NCBI RefSeq assembly: GCF_039523335.1
Contig: NZ_BAAAFC010000002.1
Coordinates: forward strand, 124,001 to 188,000
Direction of reading: 5' to 3'
DNA: 64,000 nt
Origin: Marinobacter szutsaonensis
GTDB taxonomy: Bacteria; Pseudomonadota; Gammaproteobacteria; Pseudomonadales; Oleiphilaceae
Under the pieces are notes generated by a model. That model was not told where the DNA came from. It worked only from the letters and a program-made list of their open reading frames with translations, and did no database searches. This document shows, in pieces, positions 18,552 to 25,818 of the stretch. Position 1 is the first letter of the stretch, and every line of letters starts with the position of its first letter. Position numbers and translations under genes: made by a program.

Positions 18552-18977
18552 ATGATCTGGGATCAAACTATCATTGAGCTGGCCCCGCTCCCGCGGGGCT
18601 TCCACCTGGTCACCAACGAGGTGCTGGCGCAGGCTCCGAGCCTGAACAACTGCGAGATGGGGTTGCTGCACCTGTTTATCCAGCACACCTCGGCCTCCCT
18701 GGCGGTCAACGAGAATGCCGACCCGGATGTGCGCGGCGACCTGGAGCGTCACTTCAATGTCATGGTCCCGGAGAATGCGCCCCACTATGAGCATGTCATG
18801 GAGGGGCCGGACGATATGCCGGCCCACATCAAGAGCATACTGATCGGTCCATCGCTCACTCTGCCGGTGTCACGAGGCCATCTTGCCCTGGGGACCTGGC
18901 AGGGCATCTATCTCTGTGAGCATCGGGACCGGGCCGGCAGCCGCCGGATTGTCGCCACGCTTCAGGGGCGGTGGTAA
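18552..18977 (+). CDS. yjbQ: YjbQ/UPF0047 family protein
   Basis: The 141-residue protein is the YjbQ (secondary thiamine-phosphate synthase, UPF0047) family, recognised from IQHTSASLAVNENADPDVRGD and LALGTWQGIYLCEHRD. A weak thiamine phosphate synthase activity has been reported for E. coli YjbQ, but the true role is unclear. GGGAG precedes the ATG. It is the last gene of the Rim-type group. Whether it belongs functionally or only shares the transcript is open. Confidence 0.9.
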   Translation: MIWDQTIIELAPLPRGFHLVTNEVLAQAPSLNNCEMGLLHLFIQHTSASLAVNENADPDVRGDLERHFNVMVPENAPHYEHVMEGPDDMPAHIKSILIGPSLTLPVSRGHLALGTWQGIYLCEHRDRAGSRRIVATLQGRW

Positions 18978-19035
18978 GAGTCCCGGTTTACGTCAACGTC
19001 CTTTCGAACCTCCTGCCAGTGTCTACACTCAGGTA

Positions 19036-19077
19036 TGGATATCCACCCATTGCCTCCCGGTGATGGGTGGATATCCA
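19036..19077. promoter_or_regulatory. 15-bp palindrome, probable activator site for the TRAP operon
   Basis: The arms TGGATATCCACCCAT (19036-19050) and ATGGGTGGATATCCA (19063-19077) are perfectly complementary, with a 12-base spacer and no T run. The centre lies about 115 bp upstream of the expected start site of the sigma-54-type promoter at 19145-19161. That is where enhancer-binding proteins such as DctD sit. It could instead help to end the Rim transcript. Confidence 0.65.
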
Positions 19078-19144
19078 CACATTCTTGAGTCGTTCATTTC
19101 AGTGTCGGACCAATAAGGCTCTGTTTTATAGGTATTTTCCGAAG

Positions 19145-19161
19145 CTGGTCCGGTCCTTGCT
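19145..19161 (+). promoter_or_regulatory. Candidate sigma-54 (-24/-12) promoter of the TRAP-TAXI genes
   Basis: CTGGTCCGGTCCTTGCT has GG (19147-19148) and GC (19159-19160) separated by exactly ten bases. It agrees with the consensus CTGGCACG-N4-TTGCT at all but two defined positions. The expected start near 19172 gives a leader of about 66 bases before the ATG at 19238. A sigma-54 activator is encoded downstream. Confidence 0.7.
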
Positions 19162-19237
19162 GATACCAGAACTCACCGTGGCCGTTGACGGTCGCGTCAA
19201 GCACCCGACAACCAAAATGATATGGGGAGCATCCTCT

Positions 19238-20215
19238 ATGAAGATCCAAGCCATTCTGGCAGCAGCCGTTGCCTCCGCCGCCATCGCCAGCCCGACCATG
19301 GCCCAGGACAAATCAGACTGGCCCGAGAGCTTTACCATTGGTACAGCCAGCCAGGGCGGTACCTACTTTGCCTACGGTTCAGGCTGGGCCAACTTCATGG
19401 CCGAGAACCTGGGTATCTCCGGTGGCGCCGAGATTACCGGCGGTCCGATGCAGAACATGGCCCTGGTACATACCGGTGACCTGAGCTTCGGCCTGACCAC
19501 CATGGGCCCGGCCCGTGAATCACTGGAAGGCAATAGCCCGCTGGCCCCGGGCATGGCGATGGATAACGTCTGTGCCATGTTCCCGATGTACGAGACTCCG
19601 TTCTCCATCACCACCCTGGCCAGCTCCGGCATCACCTCCATCGACGACATTCCGGACGGTGCTACCATCGGTTTTGGTCCGTCCGGTTCCACCTCTGACA
19701 CCTACTTCCCGCGCATGATGGAAACTCTGGGTGTGGACTTCGAGCGCCGTAACGGTAGCTGGTCCGACCTGGGTGGCCAGCTGCAGGATGGTCTGATCGA
19801 TGTGGTGGCCTTCGCGGCCGGTATCCCCATTCCTGCGGTTAGCCAGCTGGAAGTCCAGACTGACGTCAACATCATCGGCATGACCGACGAGCAGGCCAAG
19901 ACCATCACCGAGGCGTTCCCGGTCTCCGAGTTCGTGATTCCGGCCAGCACGTACCAGTCCCTGGAAGAGCCCTCCCGCGTGGTGTCCATGTGGAATTTTG
20001 CCATCGCGAACTGCGATGCACCGGAAAGCCTGGTGTACGAGATGGTCAAGCTGACCATGGAGAACAACGACAAGATGGTCTCCATCCACAAGGCGGCACG
20101 GACCACCATCCCCGAGAACTACACCAAGAACAACGTACTGGCCTGGCATCCGGGTGCAGCACGCTGGTTCAACGAAAACGGCTACGAGATTCCGGAAAGC
20201 AAGATCGGCAAGTAA
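19238..20215 (+). CDS. TAXI-family TRAP transporter solute-binding protein
   Basis: The 325-residue periplasmic receptor has a signal peptide (cleavage near residue 24, MAQ-D) and the TAXI signature FTIGTASQGGTYFAYG. It delivers a substrate to the fused TRAP permease encoded next. TAXI ligands in studied systems are often glutamate or other small carboxylates, but the ligand here cannot be read from sequence. The ATG at 19238 was chosen over the long upstream extension because the signal peptide starts there and GGGAG precedes it. A strong hairpin follows the gene. Confidence 0.95.
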   Translation: MKIQAILAAAVASAAIASPTMAQDKSDWPESFTIGTASQGGTYFAYGSGWANFMAENLGISGGAEITGGPMQNMALVHTGDLSFGLTTMGPARESLEGNSPLAPGMAMDNVCAMFPMYETPFSITTLASSGITSIDDIPDGATIGFGPSGSTSDTYFPRMMETLGVDFERRNGSWSDLGGQLQDGLIDVVAFAAGIPIPAVSQLEVQTDVNIIGMTDEQAKTITEAFPVSEFVIPASTYQSLEEPSRVVSMWNFAIANCDAPESLVYEMVKLTMENNDKMVSIHKAARTTIPENYTKNNVLAWHPGAARWFNENGYEIPESKIGK

Positions 20216-20228
20216 CCGTTGTGTCTGA

Positions 20229-20249
20229 GGGGGCCGCATGGCGGCCCCC
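20229..20249 (+). promoter_or_regulatory. Stable hairpin between binding-protein and permease genes
   Basis: A nine-base perfect GC stem (GGGGGCCGC / GCGGCCCCC) encloses a three-base loop 13 bp after the receptor stop. There is no T run, so complete termination is unlikely. Such stems protect upstream mRNA and give more receptor than permease. Confidence 0.65.
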
Positions 20250-20297
20250 AATTTCCGGTTCTGAACCGGTCCGGCTTTTCCGATAGCAGGTTGCAAC

Positions 20298-22484
20298 ATG
20301 TCCACTGAACACGAAATCCAGCATTCGCCCCGGGTCACCGAGGACGAAGATCACATCCTCGCCCATAACGTGGACGAGGAACCCGTTGAGGCCAACCGCC
20401 GAATGTTTGAAGGCGGGCTGCTCAAGCTCGTCACACTGCTGACCATCGCCTATTCGTCATTCCATCTGTACACGCTGAACATTGCGCCGCTGGAGACCTG
20501 GTCCTTCCGGATCATCCACGTCGCGGGTGCCCTTTTCCTGGGCTTCATGCTCTATGCAGGAGCCCGTTTTGTTTCCGCAGAGGAAGGCGAGGCACGTCAC
20601 CGGTGGACCAACTGGATCGCCGGGGTGGCCATGCTGCCCGCCCTGTACGCGGTGTACCAGAGCTTTGCCTTCTACCAGATGCTTAACGACGGCGCGCTGC
20701 GCATCGCCCCGGAGCTGGAGACCTGGCACTACGGCTGGCCGCTGATTGCGGCGACCGCTGTGGGTATTGTTGTGAGCTGGTTCCACCAGCGCGGACGGGG
20801 GCGTTTCAGCCTGCCGGACCTGGTGCTGATGGTCTGTTCTGTGGCTGTCGCGGCTTATCTGTTGGTGGTGTTCAATACTCCGATCCGGATGTCCACGGGT
20901 ACCCCGTTCTCACCGGTCGGTATTTCTTTTGCGGCTGTTGCCGGTTCCGCTCTGATTCTTGAGCTGACCCGCCGGGTGGCGGGCATGGCGCTGGTGATCA
21001 TCGGCCTGGTATTCCTGGCCTATGTGTTTGCCGGTCCTTATCTGCCCGGTTTCCTGGGCTATCCGGGGCTGAGTGTGAAGCGCTTCTTCAGCCAGGTGTA
21101 TACCGACGCCGGTATCCTCGGGCCGACTACGGCGGTTTCCTCCACCTACATTATTCTGTTCATCATCTTTGCCGCCTTCCTGCAGGCGTCCAAGGTTGGT
21201 GACTACTTCGTCAACTTCGCGTTTGCCGCGGCCGGCCGTTCCCGTGGTGGCCCCGCCAAGGTGTCGATCTTCGCATCCGGCCTGATGGGCATGATCAATG
21301 GCACCAGTGCCGGCAACGTGGTGTCCACCGGTTCCCTGACCATTCCGCTGATGAAAAAGGTGGGCTACAAGAAGACCTCCGCCGGCGCGGTGGAAGCCGC
21401 GGCCTCCACCGGTGGCCAGATCATGCCGCCGATCATGGGCGCGGGCGCCTTCATCATGGCGGAGATCACCGGTATTCCGTACACTGAGATTGCCATTGCC
21501 GCGATTATTCCGGCGATCCTGTACTTCGCTTCCGTTTATTTCATGGTGGATTTCGAGGCCGCCAAGACCGGTATGCGCGGCATGCGTGAGGACGAGCTGC
21601 CCAAGCTTGGCCGCCTGATGAAGCAGTGTTACCTGTTTGTTCCGATTATCATCCTGGTCGTTGCCCTGTTCATGGGCTATTCGGTGATCCGGGCCGGTAC
21701 CCTGGCTACCGTCTCTGCGGCGGTGGTGAGCTGGATCTCCCCGAACAAGATGGGACTGCGTTCGATCCTGAATGCACTGGATCTCGCGTCGATCATGTCG
21801 ATCCAGATCATCGTGGTCTGTGCCGCCGCCGGTATCATCGTGGGGGTGATTTCCCTGACCGGTGTCGGTGCGCGTTTCTCGGTGCTGCTGCTGGACGTAG
21901 CTGAGCACAGTAACCTGCTGGCGCTGATCTTTGCGATGTTCATCTCCATTCTGCTGGGGATGGGCATGCCGACGACCGCTGCCTATGCGGTGGCCGCGTC
22001 GGTAGTGGCACCGGGGCTGGTGCAGCTGGGCATCGAGCCGCTCACCGCCCATTTCTTCGTATTCTATTTTGCGGTGGTTTCCGCCATCACGCCGCCGGTG
22101 GCCCTGGCGTCCTACGCTGCAGCCGGTATCTCCGGCGCCAACGCCATGGAAACGTCAGTCGCGTCGTTCCGGATTGGTATTGCCGCGTTCATCGTGCCGT
22201 TCATGTTCTTCTACAACGACGCACTGTTGATGGAAGCTGGCTGGTTCGAGATCGCCCGTGCTCTGGTCACGGCTACTTTCGGTGTTTACCTGCTCTCCGG
22301 TGGTGTCATGGGCTGGTTCGCCAAGGTGGCTGCGCCCTGGTTGACCCGTCTGCTGCTGATCGGTGCGGCCTTGCTGATGATCGAGGGGGGGCTCTGGACC
22401 GACCTTGGCGGTGTGGCCGCGGCGGTGCTGGCCTTCCTGATGCAGCGTCAGCGCCGGGCCCGGCTCGCGCCCGCGGTATCCTGA
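20298..22484 (+). CDS. TRAP transporter fused permease (DctQ-DctM type)
   Basis: The 728-residue inner-membrane protein fuses the small four-helix subunit to the large twelve-helix subunit, the form that pairs with TAXI receptors. Hydrophobic helices run through almost the whole length. DctM features include GMINGTSAGNVVSTGSLTIP, AAASTGGQIMPPIMGAGAF and LLGMGMPTTAAYAVAA. It uses an ion gradient, usually sodium in marine bacteria, rather than ATP. It starts 82 bp after the receptor gene and ends at a terminator. Confidence 0.95.
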   Translation: MSTEHEIQHSPRVTEDEDHILAHNVDEEPVEANRRMFEGGLLKLVTLLTIAYSSFHLYTLNIAPLETWSFRIIHVAGALFLGFMLYAGARFVSAEEGEARHRWTNWIAGVAMLPALYAVYQSFAFYQMLNDGALRIAPELETWHYGWPLIAATAVGIVVSWFHQRGRGRFSLPDLVLMVCSVAVAAYLLVVFNTPIRMSTGTPFSPVGISFAAVAGSALILELTRRVAGMALVIIGLVFLAYVFAGPYLPGFLGYPGLSVKRFFSQVYTDAGILGPTTAVSSTYIILFIIFAAFLQASKVGDYFVNFAFAAAGRSRGGPAKVSIFASGLMGMINGTSAGNVVSTGSLTIPLMKKVGYKKTSAGAVEAAASTGGQIMPPIMGAGAFIMAEITGIPYTEIAIAAIIPAILYFASVYFMVDFEAAKTGMRGMREDELPKLGRLMKQCYLFVPIIILVVALFMGYSVIRAGTLATVSAAVVSWISPNKMGLRSILNALDLASIMSIQIIVVCAAAGIIVGVISLTGVGARFSVLLLDVAEHSNLLALIFAMFISILLGMGMPTTAAYAVAASVVAPGLVQLGIEPLTAHFFVFYFAVVSAITPPVALASYAAAGISGANAMETSVASFRIGIAAFIVPFMFFYNDALLMEAGWFEIARALVTATFGVYLLSGGVMGWFAKVAAPWLTRLLLIGAALLMIEGGLWTDLGGVAAAVLAFLMQRQRRARLAPAVS

Positions 22485-22541
22485 TGGCCTGAGCCGCATT
22501 CTGACCGGCCGGTACAGCCCCGGTTGTGCCGGTCCGGTCGG

Positions 22542-22563
22542 AGCGCTAGGCTAGCGCTTTTTT
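22542..22563 (+). terminator. Terminator after TRAP permease
   Basis: AGCGCTA-GGC-TAGCGCT is followed by six to seven T. It lies between the permease stop and the sensor kinase ATG at 22579, so the regulators are either expressed by read-through or from a promoter just upstream. Confidence 0.8.
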
Positions 22564-22578
22564 CCGGAACTCTCTGCC

Positions 22579-24393
22579 ATGCCTTTGCGAATCGGTGCTG
22601 TCCTGCTCTTGCTGATCACCCTTGGCCTGTCCTGGGTGATGGGTGGCTGGGCCGGCTATCGGCAGGTGGAGCAGGAGAGTCTGGAAGAATCCTTTCGCTA
22701 CCGGCAGCTGGTGGCCAACGAGCTCAACCGCTACCTCCCCATTCCCGAACTGATGGCCGAGCATCCGCTGATGGCGCGGGCGCTGCAGAATCCGGATGAT
22801 CCCCGGACCATTCTCGATGCCAATGAGGAAATGCAGAGGATGGCGACGATCGTTGGCAGTTCCGATGTCTACCTGATGGATACCAGTGGCCTGACCATCG
22901 CCGCCAACAACTACCAGCAGGAAGACAGCTTTGTCGGCCGGAGATTCGATTTCCGGCCCTACTTCTCGGATGCCATGGCCAGCGGTGACTCGGCAATCTA
23001 TTTTGCCCTCGGGCTGATGTCCGGTGTCCGTGGCCTGTACTTTTCCCATCCCGTGCGCAGCGACAGTGGCGAGATCGCCGGTGTCATTGCGGTCAAGGTG
23101 CTGGTGCATGAACTGGAGTCCCAGTGGCATCGGCCGGCGTCCCTGAGCGAGGCGGAAATGGTGGTGCTGGACCAGTCCGGTGTCAGCTTCCTGGCCAGTC
23201 GGCCTGCCTGGCTGTACCGGGACTTTTCCGGGGGAAGCAACGGCGCGTTGCCACTGGAAGCCCGGCAGCGTTATCCGGAGCGCGAACTGAACCCCATGCA
23301 GATTGCGGAACTGGGGCGGCCCTGGGGGTTGTCAGAGCAATCGTCGAAAATCCGGTTCCGCACGCCAGAGGGCAACCAGGAATACCTGAGTGTCCGGACC
23401 CCGTTACCAAGACTTGACTGGACGCTGCAGGTCATGGTCTCGACCGCTCCGGTGCTGTGGACCCGGCTGGGCTTCCTGGTCGCCGGCTTTGCCATCTACG
23501 TTGGTGTCCTGCTGGCCTGGCTGTATCTGCGGGAGCGCTATCGCCGGGAAGCAGAGCTGGCCCTGCGGGGAGAACAGCTGGAGCGCCGGGTGGCCGAGCG
23601 CACAAGGGACCTGGAGCACTCCAATCAGCAGTTGCTGGAGGAAATCAGTGAGCGGGAACGGACCCAGAGCGAGCTTCGGGAAACCCAGCAGGAGCTGATC
23701 CAGGCTGCCAAACTGGCGGTGCTGGGGCAGATGTCGGCGGGTTTGAACCACGAAATGAACCAGCCGCTGACCGCCATCCAGACCTATGCCCGCAACAGCC
23801 GCCGTTTTCTGGAGAAGGGTGCCACGGATATGGTGGACGCCAACTTGTCTGAAATTATCACCCTGTGCGACAAGATGGCGGAGCTGACCCGGCAGTTCAA
23901 GGTGTTTGCCCGCAAATCCGAAGGCCCACCGTCGGTGGTGGATCTGCGCCTGTCGGTGGATGCGGCCCTGAAAATCATCAAGGCTCAGAAGAACAGCGCC
24001 GGTATCGACATCCGGTGGAACCGTCCGGAACAGCCGGTGATGTGTCACGGCGACCTGATCCGGATCGAGCAGGTGATGGTGAACCTGCTGGCCAATGCGG
24101 CACAGGCCGTGGAAGAGCGCGAGGCGCCGCTGATCACCATCGATGTGGAAGCGGTCGACGGCCACTGGCGCTGTACGGTGCGGGATAACGGTTACGGGCT
24201 GCCGGGAAACACGGAGCAGATTTTTGAACCCTTCTTTACCACCAAGTCGGTCAAGCAGGGACTGGGGCTTGGCCTGTCCATTTCGCGGCAGATCGTCGAT
24301 GCCCTGGGCGGCACCCTTACCGGGCGTAACCGCCCGGACGGTCCCGGCGCGGAATTTGTACTGACCTTGCAACAGCGGGAGGCAACGGAATGA
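22579..24393 (+). CDS. DctB-type sensor histidine kinase
   Basis: The 604-residue membrane kinase has a transmembrane helix near residues 5-25, a large periplasmic sensing region to about 285 (the dCache/PDC-type layout of DctB), a second helix near 292-320, a coiled coil, and a HisKA domain with the phospho-accepting His391 in GLNHEMNQPLTAI. The ATP-binding domain shows DNGYGLPG and GLGLGLSIS. It probably senses the transported carboxylate. It overlaps the regulator gene by four bases (ATGA) and lies right after the TRAP genes. Confidence 0.93.
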   Translation: MPLRIGAVLLLLITLGLSWVMGGWAGYRQVEQESLEESFRYRQLVANELNRYLPIPELMAEHPLMARALQNPDDPRTILDANEEMQRMATIVGSSDVYLMDTSGLTIAANNYQQEDSFVGRRFDFRPYFSDAMASGDSAIYFALGLMSGVRGLYFSHPVRSDSGEIAGVIAVKVLVHELESQWHRPASLSEAEMVVLDQSGVSFLASRPAWLYRDFSGGSNGALPLEARQRYPERELNPMQIAELGRPWGLSEQSSKIRFRTPEGNQEYLSVRTPLPRLDWTLQVMVSTAPVLWTRLGFLVAGFAIYVGVLLAWLYLRERYRREAELALRGEQLERRVAERTRDLEHSNQQLLEEISERERTQSELRETQQELIQAAKLAVLGQMSAGLNHEMNQPLTAIQTYARNSRRFLEKGATDMVDANLSEIITLCDKMAELTRQFKVFARKSEGPPSVVDLRLSVDAALKIIKAQKNSAGIDIRWNRPEQPVMCHGDLIRIEQVMVNLLANAAQAVEEREAPLITIDVEAVDGHWRCTVRDNGYGLPGNTEQIFEPFFTTKSVKQGLGLGLSISRQIVDALGGTLTGRNRPDGPGAEFVLTLQQREATE

Positions 24394-25742
24394 CACAACC
24401 CTCGGTAATCTTTGTGGATGATGACCCGCACATTCTCCAGGCCATGGCCCAGACCCTGACTCTCGAAGACTTGCCGGTGGCCTGTTTCGAGGCTGCGGCG
24501 CCGGCCCTGAAAACCATCACGGCGGACTTCGGGGGCATTGTCCTGTGTGACTACAACATGCCCGGCATGGATGGCTTGCAGATGCTGGAGCAGGTCCGGG
24601 CGGTGGACGACAGTATTCCGGTCATCATCCTTACCGGTCAGGGCGACATCAGCACTGCGGTCACCGCCATGCAGCAGGGCGCTTACGACTTCATCGAGAA
24701 GCCCTTTGATCATGAGGAGCTGATCGAGCTGCTGCGCCACGCCCTGGAAAAACGGCACCTGGCGCTGGAAAACCGGCGGCTGAAAGCCCAGCTGCGACAG
24801 ATGGCCAAACCGGGACCGCGAATCCTCGGGGACTCGCCGTCCATGCAGAAGGTGATGGCGACCATCGATCCGATCCTGGATATCTCCGCCAACATCCTGC
24901 TGCACGGCGAAACCGGTTCCGGCAAGGATGCGCTGGCCCGTTACATCCACGAAAACAGCCCGCGCAGCGCCCACAATTTCGTCGCCATCAATTGTGGCGC
25001 GGTGCCGGAGAACCTGATCGAGAGCGAGCTGTTCGGCCACGAAGCCGGCGCCTTCACCGGGGCGGACAAGCGGCGGATCGGCAAGATCGAGCATGCGCAC
25101 AAGGGCACCCTGTTCCTGGACGAGGTGGAAAGCATGCCCATGCCCCTGCAGATCAAGTTGCTGCGGGTGCTGGAGGAACAGAAGGTCGAGCGCCTGGGCA
25201 GCAACCAGGTGCAGGATGTGGATGTGCGCATCATTGCCGCGACCAAGGCGGACCTGAAAAAACTTAGCGATGACGGGGAGTTCCGCGCCGACCTGTATTA
25301 CCGGCTGAACGTGGTGAAGGTGGATATCCCGCCGTTGCGGGAACGCAAGGAGGACATCCCTTTGCTGTTCCACCACTTCGTGCTGATTGCCGCCGCCCGC
25401 TATGACCGGGAGAGCGTGCCCCTGGATGCCGGTCAGGCGGCCCGTCTGATGCAGCGGTCCTGGCCGGGGAATGTCAGGGAATTGCGGAACCTGGCGGAAC
25501 GTTACGTCCTGCTTGGGCCGGCCGCCCTGGATGAGAATGAGCCCGGCAGTGAGGGCGATATCTCAGGCCGCCAGACTCTGGCCGAGATGATGGACAGCTT
25601 CGAGCGCACGGCGATCGTCAGTGCCCTCAACGCCTGCCACGGCAGCATCAAGGACACCATGGTCCAGCTCGGCATTGCCCGGAAGACCCTCTACGACAAG
25701 ATGAAAAAGCACGGCCTGGACAAGGCCCAGTTCAAGGACTGA
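24390..25742 (+). CDS. DctD-type sigma-54-dependent response regulator
   Basis: The 450-residue regulator has a receiver domain (phospho-acceptor Asp54 in CDYNMPGMDG), an AAA+ domain with Walker A GETGSGKD and the sigma-54 contact loop GAFTGAD (residues 220-226), and a C-terminal Fis-type DNA-binding helix (IKDTMVQLGIARKTLYDKMKKHGL). It should be phosphorylated by the overlapping upstream kinase and activate a -24/-12 promoter, most likely the one at 19145-19161 before the TAXI receptor gene. Confidence 0.95.
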   Translation: MTQPSVIFVDDDPHILQAMAQTLTLEDLPVACFEAAAPALKTITADFGGIVLCDYNMPGMDGLQMLEQVRAVDDSIPVIILTGQGDISTAVTAMQQGAYDFIEKPFDHEELIELLRHALEKRHLALENRRLKAQLRQMAKPGPRILGDSPSMQKVMATIDPILDISANILLHGETGSGKDALARYIHENSPRSAHNFVAINCGAVPENLIESELFGHEAGAFTGADKRRIGKIEHAHKGTLFLDEVESMPMPLQIKLLRVLEEQKVERLGSNQVQDVDVRIIAATKADLKKLSDDGEFRADLYYRLNVVKVDIPPLRERKEDIPLLFHHFVLIAAARYDRESVPLDAGQAARLMQRSWPGNVRELRNLAERYVLLGPAALDENEPGSEGDISGRQTLAEMMDSFERTAIVSALNACHGSIKDTMVQLGIARKTLYDKMKKHGLDKAQFKD

Positions 25743-25818
25743 GCTCGCCTTGATTGTCACGGTGTCCAAGCAGCTATAGTTAAGGGGCAGCTTCGGACAG
25801 AGGGTTTCCAGAACCGTG

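Noticed and set aside
20910..22052. Long minus-strand ORF opposite the TRAP permease
   Set aside because: It is an antisense shadow of a high-GC gene, rich in His, Gln, Arg and Gly, without a ribosome site or family match.
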